From positions 868,001-932,000 of the forward strand of contig OZ252103.1 of assembly GCA_965248395.1 (NCBI GenBank): 64,000 nt of DNA. Direction: 5' to 3'. The stretch is from JAAXHH01 sp965248395 (lineage in GTDB: Bacteria > JAAXHH01). The position numbers and the translations under genes were made by a program. Positions within the stretch are counted from its first letter, which is position 1. Every line of letters starts with the position of its first letter. Below are positions 26,666-34,225 of this stretch, in pieces. The notes under the pieces are model-generated. The model made no database searches and was not told the origin of the DNA. It worked only from the letters and a program-made list of their open reading frames with translations.

Positions 26666-26923
26666 TCAGAAGCCGGCTATCTGCCGACCCCCGAAAGTAA
26701 GCCGGTACATGAGCCGTTCGTAACGCGTGCCGTCAAAGGGCGTGGGGGCGTGCGGAGGCGGGTCCGCCTGGATGAAAAGCGCCGTATACTTGCCGTTTTC
26801 CTTCGCGTTGCCGATGCGCAGAATATCGGGATATCCCGTAACCAGGAAACCCGGATCGTACTTCTCGTTACCTTCCGGCGTTCCGAACCGGGTAAGCGAA
26901 GCGTATTTTGAATGGGTAGTCAT
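26666..26923 (-). CDS. Small protein of unknown function between dsd-like and rtcB genes
   Basis: 85 residues from the ATG at 26923 (MTTHSKYASLTRFGTPEGNEKY). It has no signal peptide or membrane segment and many aromatic and Gly/Pro residues (DPGFLVTGYPDILRIGN, ADPPPHAPTPFDGTRYERLMYRLTFGG). It fills the gap between the D-threonine-aldolase-like gene (50 nt upstream) and rtcB (53 nt downstream) on the same strand, with codon use like its neighbours. The ribosome site is weak (GGGTAACG). I recognise no family. The placement and composition favour a real gene, but this is not certain. Confidence 0.5.
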   Translation of the reverse strand: MTTHSKYASLTRFGTPEGNEKYDPGFLVTGYPDILRIGNAKENGKYTALFIQADPPPHAPTPFDGTRYERLMYRLTFGGRQIAGF

Positions 26924-26972
26924 GTTGGTTGCGTTACCCGTACTGATGATCCGGTCGGCCGGCCGGTTCGAG

Positions 26973-28061
26973 TCAGCGCAGCCTGCCTCGGCCGACGATC
27001 GGCCACACGGTTTCGACGACTCCGTTGCGGATTCCGTACAGGTGATCGTGGAGGAACAGGGTGACATCGGTGTAAGCCACCATGAGATCGAGCTTGTCTC
27101 CGACAGCGATCTCGTGATTCGGCCCGTTGAAGGTTACGGTCCCGTGCTCCGCGGACATGCCCACGCTCTTCACATCCTTTACGCCTACCGGCATGGGCAT
27201 GCCGAACCATGCGGGCACCGTCTTGAAGCCGGCGTCCACGATCAGGCGGTCCGGTTCGGGACGGCTGGTTACCGTCACGTGCACGTACAGGGCCGGATCG
27301 GTTCGAACACCCCACAGGGTGTACATCACGTCGTTGAAGATCGCGCCTCCCGCCTGGATTTCGGTGATCCCCTCCAGGTCGGGGGTTACCGTCAGCGTTC
27401 CGCTTCCCCCGCCGCTCACGATATCGCAGGGCAGTCCCGCGCTCCGGCACCGTTCCGCGGAGTCCACGAGTTGTCCCACGGCCCGCTTGATCTCACCATG
27501 TTTCCAGTCGGCTTCTTCATCGACGCAGGCATGGCCCTCCCAGGCCATGATGCCGCGGAACCGCAATCCGGGGGTCTGATGGACTTTGCGGGCAAGTTCC
27601 ACGACCGCTTCCCCTGGATGGACCCCTGCGCGCTCCATGCCAGTGTTCAATTCGATAAGCACACCGATTTCGACGCCGGTCGCGTTCGCTGTGCGACCCA
27701 GGTCTTCCAGTGTAGCGTCGCTGTCGACGGCGACCTTGACGTCCGCCTGTCTGCAGAGATGCGCCAGCCGGGTATACTTTTGCGGTCCTACCACCTGGTT
27801 GGCGACCAGGATATCCCCGATGCCCCCCGCGACCATGACCTCGGCCTCGCCGAGCTTGGCGCAAGTCACACCGATCGCGCCGGCCTTCAGCAGCCGGTGG
27901 GCGATCGCCGGAATCTTGACCCCCTTGATATGCGGCCTCCACGACACGCCGGCGTCCTTCAGGCGTTGCCCCACGACTCGGATGTTATGCTCGAGACGGT
28001 CCAGGTCCACCCATAGCACAGGGGTATCCAGGTCCGACTTGCGTGTTCCGACCTCGTCCAA
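26973..28061 (-). CDS. D-threonine aldolase / D-serine dehydratase-like PLP enzyme (DSD1 type)
   Basis: 362 residues starting at TTG 28061, with AAAAGGAA about 7 nt upstream. This is a fold-type III PLP enzyme with an alanine-racemase-like N-terminal barrel: LDTPVLWVDLDRLEHNI (10-26), the PLP lysine in WRPHIKGVK (about residue 46), and GVTCAKLGEAEVM. Its C-terminal beta domain carries the DSD1 metal-site pattern HDHLYG near the end. Family members cleave D-threonine and other D-3-hydroxy-amino acids to glycine and aldehyde, or dehydrate D-serine. It is the first gene of the minus-strand run that continues with the 85-residue protein, rtcB and the enolase-superfamily gene. Confidence 0.88.
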   Translation of the reverse strand: MDEVGTRKSDLDTPVLWVDLDRLEHNIRVVGQRLKDAGVSWRPHIKGVKIPAIAHRLLKAGAIGVTCAKLGEAEVMVAGGIGDILVANQVVGPQKYTRLAHLCRQADVKVAVDSDATLEDLGRTANATGVEIGVLIELNTGMERAGVHPGEAVVELARKVHQTPGLRFRGIMAWEGHACVDEEADWKHGEIKRAVGQLVDSAERCRSAGLPCDIVSGGGSGTLTVTPDLEGITEIQAGGAIFNDVMYTLWGVRTDPALYVHVTVTSRPEPDRLIVDAGFKTVPAWFGMPMPVGVKDVKSVGMSAEHGTVTFNGPNHEIAVGDKLDLMVAYTDVTLFLHDHLYGIRNGVVETVWPIVGRGRLR

Positions 28062-28176
28062 AGTGAGTTCCTTTTCTAGGTGCCAAATGACGGATATGCG
28101 GCGATTTCAGGGAAATATCGTAGTTACATTGAGGCATTCGATTCGGAAAGAAACAAACTAGTCGAGATGTTCTTTA

Positions 28177-28205
28177 TTGCACCGACTGTATATTGAGTAT
28201 GATAT
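28177..28205 (+). promoter_or_regulatory. Possible promoter of the 73-residue membrane/coiled-coil gene
   Basis: TTGCAC at 28177-28182, a 17-nt spacer, and TGATAT at 28200-28205, inside an AT-rich pocket of the 215-nt divergent gap. It sits about 70 nt before the TTG start. The match to consensus is moderate. Confidence 0.35.
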
Positions 28206-28276
28206 AGCATGTGCCCCGTCAAGGACGTTTGCCTTAGGATGGACAGAAACGGCGAGTGATTAACGAGGTATAAACT

Positions 28277-28498
28277 TTGGAAATCGCAGGACTTCTGATC
28301 CAACCTGCCGTCCTTCTTACGGCCTTCGCCTTCTTCTGGCGGGAAGCCAAAGCGGGAAGACAGGAGATGAAGGCTGATATGCATAGCATGGAAACCCGTA
28401 TCCGCGAAGATATAGGGAAGGTAGAAAGCCGGATAGATCGGGTTGAAAACCGAATCGCCCGGATCGAAAATATCATGCTCAAGCAAAGTAGCCCATGA
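28277..28498 (+). CDS. Small membrane-anchored coiled-coil protein
   Basis: 73 residues starting at TTG 28277, 8 nt after GAGG. One hydrophobic helix (IAGLLIQPAVLLTAFAFFW) is followed by a charged coiled coil with clear heptads (MKADMHSMETRIREDIGKV, ESRIDRVENRIARIENIM). The function is unknown. The same architecture returns in the 109-residue protein at 51685, suggesting a small family in this genome. Similar short proteins are usually left as hypothetical or compared with haemolysin-XhlA-like anchors. It ends 37 nt from the convergent sulfatase gene. Confidence 0.7.
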   Translation: MEIAGLLIQPAVLLTAFAFFWREAKAGRQEMKADMHSMETRIREDIGKVESRIDRVENRIARIENIMLKQSSP

Positions 28499-28535
28499 TG
28501 AACGATCAACTGGCCATCGCTCTGTCTGTCCTGCA

Positions 28536-29993
28536 CTATCCCTGATACCGCACGTCCCTGTAGGGCGAAACCAGCGGTTCATCCGGACAGTGCAGCCTGC
28601 CGTTTACCACCCATCCGCAATCCCGGGTCTCGAGTTCCGACACGAGATAGCCTTCCCACTCTTCTACTTCCTTTCCATAGGCCGGGTCTCCCACCAGGTT
28701 AAGGCACTCGCCGGGATCTTCATCCAGATCGAAGAACTGTTTCTGATCGATACGCGGCAGCCAGATGAACTTTCGATGGCCGTCCGTCACGTATTGCATT
28801 TCCTGTTCCGGAGCGTAGCACCAGCAGTGTTCGCCGTGAATATAGGACCTCCAGTCGTCGCTGTTGCCCCGGACCAGCGGTAGAAGGCTGTTTCCCGTGA
28901 CCGTGGGCGGCACATCCAGTCCCACCGCATCCAATATGGTCGGCATGATGTCCCGAAGTTCCGCCACCCCGTCGGCGGCGGGCGATCTCGCCCGTTCTAC
29001 CCAGCTGGCCGGCGGGCAGACAATCAGCGGTATCCTCGCGCTGCCCTCGTAGGCGTAGGTCTTGCGCCACAGGTTGTGATCGCCGACCATGTCGCCGTGA
29101 TCTGAGGTGAAGATGACCCAGGTGTTGCTCCACGTCTCCGGTTCATGCCGTTCCATCCAGTTCTTGAGGCGGCCGATCTGCGTGTCGATAAAGGAGATCT
29201 CCCCGTAATAGCCGGATCTTCCGCGATGTATGCGCCGGGCCGACTGCCTGCCTCTCCACGCGTTGACGTCCGTGGAGTCGAAGGGAACGTCGTGCATGTC
29301 GGCCCAGTCGCCGATGTACGGGGGCGGGGTATCCTGGTCATGGTAAAGGTTGAAGTACCATTCGGGCGGCACGTATGGTGAATGGGGTCGGGCGAAGCTG
29401 ACGTTGAGAAAGAACGGTTTCGTTCGATCCCGCTGAGCGATGAATCGGATCGCCCCGCTCATGGTCCAGGCGGTTGGATGGAGATACTCCTCCGTATGCC
29501 AGGGACGCCCGATCCACGAGTTCCAGAAAACCCCGTGATCGTCCGGCGTTATGTCCCGCTTTTTCTCGCGATCGAACCACTTTCGGTACTCGTCCCGAAG
29601 ACCTTGCGCGGTCATGCGGCCGGATTCGTCCAGTTCCGCCGACTGAAAACCCATGTCCGCCCGTTGCGGCGTGAAGTGGCCCTTGCCGACCAGGTGGGTG
29701 GAATACCCGGCATCGGAAAGCGTGCCGGCCAGGGTATGGGGAAAGTCGTTGGGGATGGGGCCCTGCCCCCGGCCCATGCCGAGGACGCCCGTATGCCACT
29801 GGTCCATTCCCGTCATAACGGTCGAACGCGCGGGAATGCAGGATGGGACCGCCGTGTACGCGTGGGAAAACCGCGTCCCCCGGGCGGCCAGATGATCGAG
29901 ATTGGGCGTTTCCACCACCGGATGTCCGTCGCAACTCATACAGTCGCCACGCATCTGGTCGGCCATGATGAATATGACGTTTGGACGGGACAT
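28536..29993 (-). CDS. Sulfatase (type I, formylglycine-dependent)
   Basis: 485 residues. It starts MSRPNVIFIMADQMRGD, with AGGAG 8 nt ahead, and has no signal peptide, so it appears cytoplasmic. The alkaline-phosphatase-fold sulfatase core is complete: metal ligands in the N-terminal MADQMRGD, the formylglycine motif C52-I-P-A-R in PSCIPARSTVMTG, the GKGHF lysine/histidine, FARPHSPY, and the second metal site FTSDHGDMVGDHNLWRK. A formylglycine-generating enzyme is needed but is not in this window. The substrate is a sulfate ester, probably of a carbohydrate or small organic; the cytoplasmic location argues for an imported small molecule. The gene is divergent from the class V aminotransferase. 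Confidence 0.92.
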   Translation of the reverse strand: MSRPNVIFIMADQMRGDCMSCDGHPVVETPNLDHLAARGTRFSHAYTAVPSCIPARSTVMTGMDQWHTGVLGMGRGQGPIPNDFPHTLAGTLSDAGYSTHLVGKGHFTPQRADMGFQSAELDESGRMTAQGLRDEYRKWFDREKKRDITPDDHGVFWNSWIGRPWHTEEYLHPTAWTMSGAIRFIAQRDRTKPFFLNVSFARPHSPYVPPEWYFNLYHDQDTPPPYIGDWADMHDVPFDSTDVNAWRGRQSARRIHRGRSGYYGEISFIDTQIGRLKNWMERHEPETWSNTWVIFTSDHGDMVGDHNLWRKTYAYEGSARIPLIVCPPASWVERARSPAADGVAELRDIMPTILDAVGLDVPPTVTGNSLLPLVRGNSDDWRSYIHGEHCWCYAPEQEMQYVTDGHRKFIWLPRIDQKQFFDLDEDPGECLNLVGDPAYGKEVEEWEGYLVSELETRDCGWVVNGRLHCPDEPLVSPYRDVRYQG

Positions 29994-30229
29994 GGATACT
30001 TGCTCCTGGAAATCGTGATACCCTATGTGCGATACGGACGAGAGGGGGATTCATAACTTAATACTCCCGGGTCTTCTGTCAAGATTGGTCGGCCATTCGC
30101 CGCACACGTTACGGGGGCAGATAAGCCGTTAAACCGCTTGACATTGGGGCGATGTCCTCCACATTCCATGCATGGCAGGAACCCCGGTTCTCCAGACTGG
30201 AAGACCCTATCACAGGAGGCATCCGCCCC

Positions 30230-31450
30230 ATGGCCGCACGCAATAAACCCATTACCGAAGAAGAGCAGGCATTCTGGGCGGATATACGCCGCCAGTTCTA
30301 CCTCGAGGACGGCGTGACTTTCCTTCAGGGCGGTTCGGTGGGACCATCCGCCAGACCCGTGATCGAGCAGGTGATCGAGTGGTTGCGACAGGTGGAAATG
30401 AATCCGCTGCGCAACCAGGGCGACAGGCTCATGGGGCCCCATGTCGAGGCGGCCCGCGAAAAGGTCGCCAGGTTCACCGGGGCCTCCGCGAAAAACGTCG
30501 CCCTCGTACTCAATACCACGATGGGCATGAACGTTCCCGCCCGCGGGCTGCCCCTGCAGCCCGGCGGCGAAGTGTTGATGAGCGACCAGGAATACCCCTC
30601 GGTCCAGCGCATGTGGGAACACATGGCGAGGACACAGCACGTCCTGATCCGCAGGTTTCCACTGCCCACGCCTCCGGATACGCCGGGTGATATCGTCGAC
30701 GCCTACGCCGCCCATATCACCCCCCGGACCCAGGTAATGGTCTTTTCACACGTCTACTGTACCACCGGCCTGGTGGCGCCCCTAAGGGAACTGACGGCCC
30801 TGGCCCATGACCATGGCGCTGTAGCCGTGGTGGACGGCGCCCACGCGGTCGGCATGGTACCTGTCGACATAGAAGCATCGGGATGCGATTTCTACGCGAG
30901 CAGCACGCACAAGTGGCTGCTGGCTCCCAAGGGGACGGGGATCGTTTATGTCGCGGATCCGTATCTGAGCACGCTTCCGGCGCCGATACTGGGTTACAAT
31001 ACAGCGCCCTACAGCCACGCAAGCCGGTTCGACGTGACCGGGACCCACGATACGACCCATTTCGCCGGTTTGGGCGCGGCTATCGACTATCAACTGGGCA
31101 TTGGATGGGAGGACAAAATTCGTCCCTATTGCCTGGGCCTGGCTCGGTACCTCCGAGAACTGGTCGAGGCTGAGATTGACGGCGCGCGCATGACCGTGCC
31201 CCCGGGACCCGAAATGTCGGGGTTTCTGACCTCCTTCGCCATAGACGGTTGCAATCTCCACAAAATCGTGCGGCTCATGTGGGAGGAGTATCGTATTCAG
31301 ATCGCCGCCACCCATGCCGGCGGCCGCCAGTCCGTCTTCCGCATATCGACGCACTTTTACGACAGTTACGAGGATATCGACCGGTTCATCGACACGTTGA
31401 AGACTGTGCTCGCCACCCGGCGCGACGAGGTGTTTGAAGACCAGGATTAG
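30230..31450 (+). CDS. Class V aminotransferase-fold PLP enzyme (cysteine-desulfurase/isopenicillin-epimerase-like)
   Basis: 406 residues. The frame is open from 30152, but AGGAGG at 30214-30219 points to the ATG at 30230. Fold-type I PLP enzyme: FLQGGSVGPSARPVIEQV (N-terminal substrate loop), LNTTMGMN, the PLP-contacting VVDGAHAVGMVPVDIEASGCDFY, and the Schiff-base lysine K228 in SSTHKWLLAPKGTG. The C-terminal HAGGRQSVFRISTHFYDSYEDI is typical of the NifS/CsdA-related group that includes isopenicillin-N epimerase. The reaction is not determinable. It is the first gene of a plus-strand run continuing with the XPB helicase 87 nt later, though a functional link is unlikely. Confidence 0.88.
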   Translation: MAARNKPITEEEQAFWADIRRQFYLEDGVTFLQGGSVGPSARPVIEQVIEWLRQVEMNPLRNQGDRLMGPHVEAAREKVARFTGASAKNVALVLNTTMGMNVPARGLPLQPGGEVLMSDQEYPSVQRMWEHMARTQHVLIRRFPLPTPPDTPGDIVDAYAAHITPRTQVMVFSHVYCTTGLVAPLRELTALAHDHGAVAVVDGAHAVGMVPVDIEASGCDFYASSTHKWLLAPKGTGIVYVADPYLSTLPAPILGYNTAPYSHASRFDVTGTHDTTHFAGLGAAIDYQLGIGWEDKIRPYCLGLARYLRELVEAEIDGARMTVPPGPEMSGFLTSFAIDGCNLHKIVRLMWEEYRIQIAATHAGGRQSVFRISTHFYDSYEDIDRFIDTLKTVLATRRDEVFEDQD

Positions 31451-31537
31451 ACCAGGACGACATAACGCAAACCGGAACGACCTTTCGAGCGACTCGATGC
31501 GTACGTGCGAGCCGCCACGCGCGCGAGGCCCTGACAA

Positions 31538-32941
31538 ATGCTCAGACTCGAATTCGACCGAGGGACCATCCTGGTGCACGGCGATCGGTCCCAGGTGGAC
31601 GAGTTGGCACTGCCCGGCTGCGCCTTCGATCAACGGGTGGCACTGTTCCGCACTCCAGCGCGGCATTACCGTGCGATTATCACGCAGCTCACCGATCGCG
31701 GCCTTCCCTACCAGGACGACGCCCGGGCCTACGAGAAAGTGGACCTGTCCTTCCAATCGGACCGGTCCCCCTTTCCCTACCAGCAGGAAGCCGTCGACGC
31801 CTGGTGGAATGCCGGAGGCCGCGGCGTTGTCGTGCTGCCGACCGGGGCGGGCAAGACCTTCGTCGCCCTGATGTCCATGGCGCGTGTCCAGCGCAGCGCA
31901 CTGGTGATCGTCCCGACCATCGACCTGATGCAACAATGGTACGGCGTTATTTCCAGCCAGTTCGACACGGAAGTGGGGCTGATCGGCGGGGGCTACTACG
32001 ACATCGAACCGGTCACCGTGTCCACCTACGATTCAGCGTACCTGCATATGGAGCGGCTGGGTCATCTGTACGGACTGGTGATATTCGACGAATGCCATCA
32101 TTTACCAGGCCCCTCCTACCTGATGGCGGCCGACCTTTCGCTGGCGCCCTATCGGCTTGGGTTGACTGCCACGCTCGAGCGGGAAGACGGGGCGGAACGC
32201 CTGCTGAAGGATGCGATTGGCGAGACGGTATACCGACAGGAGATCAGTACGCTGAGCGGGGAATACCTGTCCGGTTACGAAACCATAAAAATCAGTGTGC
32301 GTCTTTCACCGGAAGAGCGGACGGAGTACCAGGAGACACGGAATACCTATCGAGCGTTCCTGGACAGGAACCGGATCTCGTTGGCAGGTCCCGGTGGATG
32401 GGTCCGATTCCTGGCGGCCACATCCCGGAGCGAAGACGGACGCCGTGCCTTCACGGCCTACCGGACCCAGAAGGCGATCGCACAGGGTTCGCAGGCCAAG
32501 CTGCGCGTCTTGGAAAGGCTGATCCGGCAGCACCGCCGCGATCGCATGCTCATTTTCACCAGCGATAACGAAACAGTTTACCGTATCTCGCGCCGGTTCC
32601 TCATCCCCGCCATCACGCACCAGACGAAGGTGAAGGAGCGTCAGGAAATCCTGGCGGCCTTCAACGCCGGAGCCTACCCCTTCCTGGTCACATCCCGCGT
32701 TCTGAACGAAGGCGTGGACGTCCCCGAAGCCAATGTGGCCGTGGTACTGTCCGGCTCCGGCACCGTGAGGGAACACGTACAGCGTCTCGGCCGCATACTC
32801 CGGCGCGTGGAGGGTAAACACGCAATTCTCTATGAACTCGTGGCGGAACAGACGGGCGAGGAATACGCGAGTTCCCGGCGGAGGCAGCACAGTGCCTATC
32901 GAAAGTCTCCAGCAGGGAGAGGGAAACATGCTGACGGGTGA
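31538..32941 (+). CDS. XPB/Rad25-type superfamily 2 DNA helicase
   Basis: 467 residues. An N-terminal damage-recognition-like part (1-80) leads to a RecA-like core with motif I PTGAGKT (101-107), motif II DECHH (184-188), GLTATLERED, which carries the XPB-specific RED triplet, a thumb-like insertion (about 245-300), and motifs V-VI VTSRVLNEGVDVPEA and HVQRLGRILRR. XPB opens DNA around lesions in archaea and eukaryotes, and some bacteria carry it. The stop overlaps the start of the Bax1-like gene by 14 nt, so the two are translationally coupled. This is the known XPB-Bax1 arrangement, and it makes a helicase-nuclease repair complex the most likely role. Confidence 0.92.
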   Translation: MLRLEFDRGTILVHGDRSQVDELALPGCAFDQRVALFRTPARHYRAIITQLTDRGLPYQDDARAYEKVDLSFQSDRSPFPYQQEAVDAWWNAGGRGVVVLPTGAGKTFVALMSMARVQRSALVIVPTIDLMQQWYGVISSQFDTEVGLIGGGYYDIEPVTVSTYDSAYLHMERLGHLYGLVIFDECHHLPGPSYLMAADLSLAPYRLGLTATLEREDGAERLLKDAIGETVYRQEISTLSGEYLSGYETIKISVRLSPEERTEYQETRNTYRAFLDRNRISLAGPGGWVRFLAATSRSEDGRRAFTAYRTQKAIAQGSQAKLRVLERLIRQHRRDRMLIFTSDNETVYRISRRFLIPAITHQTKVKERQEILAAFNAGAYPFLVTSRVLNEGVDVPEANVAVVLSGSGTVREHVQRLGRILRRVEGKHAILYELVAEQTGEEYASSRRRQHSAYRKSPAGRGKHADG

Positions 32942-34181
32942 CCTCCTGCGCGTTCGGTTCCGCAAGGGCCAGATTCATCTACCCTACATCGATGAGCAAG
33001 ATCAGGATCACCTGGGTGTTGCCGAAACGCTGATCCGCGTCTTCGAAAATCATGAAGGCGGAACCCGGCAGGAACTCGACGAAGAGCTGACGGATACAAC
33101 GGGCGCCGGGACGGATTTTCTGTTTCACCGTGGACTGGCCAAGCTGCTGAAGGACCGATGCACGTTTGTGTCCGCGTCGCCTGTCGATCCGATGGAACTG
33201 CGGAGGAAGATATTCGAAGGCGCGGCCGCGGCGTACCGGAACACGGACCAGGTCCGCATCGACCGGGACGCCATTCTGGCCGATGCGGCGAATTCGGCTT
33301 CGATAGAAGTTGAGGAAGTCGATAGGACCTTCTATGGCGATCTCAAGGAAGCCGAGCGGCAGGAGTCTTTTAAATCCTGCACGCCCGCGTGGCTTTTAAG
33401 CAGGTATAATGTCGCCCTTGCGCAGGCCGTCCTGCTGCGGGCATCGGGACTGGACCTGTATATCGAAGGGGAAAGCCCGGCCCGCTACAGGGAACTCTTC
33501 CGGAAGATGAAGTTCTTCCGGCTATTGCACGAAATCCAGCAGACGGCCCCGGGGAAATACCATATACATGTCGACGGCCCCATGTCGCTCTTCAAATCGT
33601 CCCAGCGCTACGGACTCCAGATCGCCCAGTTTCTCCCCTCGGTCCTACACTGTGTAAACTGGAGCATCGTCGCTTCCATCGTCTGGGGACCAAGGCGCCG
33701 GGAGGGTGAATTTCGTTTGACACCCGAAAAGGGCCTCAAACCGATCGGTACGTCTACGGGGCAGTGGGTGCCGGAAGAGGTGGGATGGCTCGAGGAGCGA
33801 TTCGCCCGGTTGAATTCGGAATGGCAAATGGCAACCGGGTCGGAAATCATCGAACTGCGCGGCAAGGGTGTGCTTGTTCCCGACTATATTTTCACCCATC
33901 CACCTACCGGCACGAAAGTATACCTGGATTTCCTGGGTTACTGGCGTTCCGGAGGGGTGCGGACGCGCCTGGACTTGCTGAGTCGGTACGGTCCCCCTAA
34001 CATGATCCTGGCGATCTCCGCGGAGCTCGCCGTGGATGAAGATACATCGACCGGAATACCCGGTGAGGTGTATGAATTCCGGAGAACTCCCGTAGCCCGC
34101 GACATCCTCAAAATACTAGAGACCATGGTGGGAACCCACTCCAAAGCAACACGGACGACGCTGGATCTCTTCAACCCGTAG
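32928..34181 (+). CDS. Bax1-like (DUF790) XPB-partner nuclease
   Basis: 417 residues from the ATG at 32928, behind GGGAGAGGG. An upstream in-frame start lies inside the helicase gene and is not needed. N-terminal region MLTGDLLRVRFRKGQIHLPYID, then DUF790 landmarks: TPAWLLSRYNVALAQAVLLRA (about 165-185), YRELFRKMKFFRLLHEI, and a thumb-binding middle. Near residues 320-345 is PDYIFTHPPTGTKVYLDFLGYW. In relatives the corresponding place typically reads Glu-x-(V/L)-G-F-W followed by Lys; here the acid is Asp and the Lys is replaced by Arg (GVRTRLDLL). Bax1 binds XPB and cuts DNA beside a bubble. The residue changes may alter nuclease activity; I cannot test that. Confidence 0.85.
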   Translation: MLTGDLLRVRFRKGQIHLPYIDEQDQDHLGVAETLIRVFENHEGGTRQELDEELTDTTGAGTDFLFHRGLAKLLKDRCTFVSASPVDPMELRRKIFEGAAAAYRNTDQVRIDRDAILADAANSASIEVEEVDRTFYGDLKEAERQESFKSCTPAWLLSRYNVALAQAVLLRASGLDLYIEGESPARYRELFRKMKFFRLLHEIQQTAPGKYHIHVDGPMSLFKSSQRYGLQIAQFLPSVLHCVNWSIVASIVWGPRRREGEFRLTPEKGLKPIGTSTGQWVPEEVGWLEERFARLNSEWQMATGSEIIELRGKGVLVPDYIFTHPPTGTKVYLDFLGYWRSGGVRTRLDLLSRYGPPNMILAISAELAVDEDTSTGIPGEVYEFRRTPVARDILKILETMVGTHSKATRTTLDLFNP

Positions 34182-34225
34182 ACGGTACAAATAGATTGAT
34201 TTGCCCCTCCCCCATGTCTTAGGTT

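Noticed and set aside
26727..28016. A 429-codon open frame on the plus strand
   Set aside because: It is antisense to the DSD1-type gene, shows no family motif, and is the usual mirror frame of GC-rich coding sequence.
30138..30166. TTGACA at 30138 as a promoter of the class V aminotransferase gene
   Set aside because: The hexamer 17 nt downstream (ACATTC) is a poor -10, so I did not list it.
31538..34181. XPB-Bax1 as a phage-defence island
   Set aside because: No other defence gene is adjacent and the pair matches the known DNA-repair partnership.
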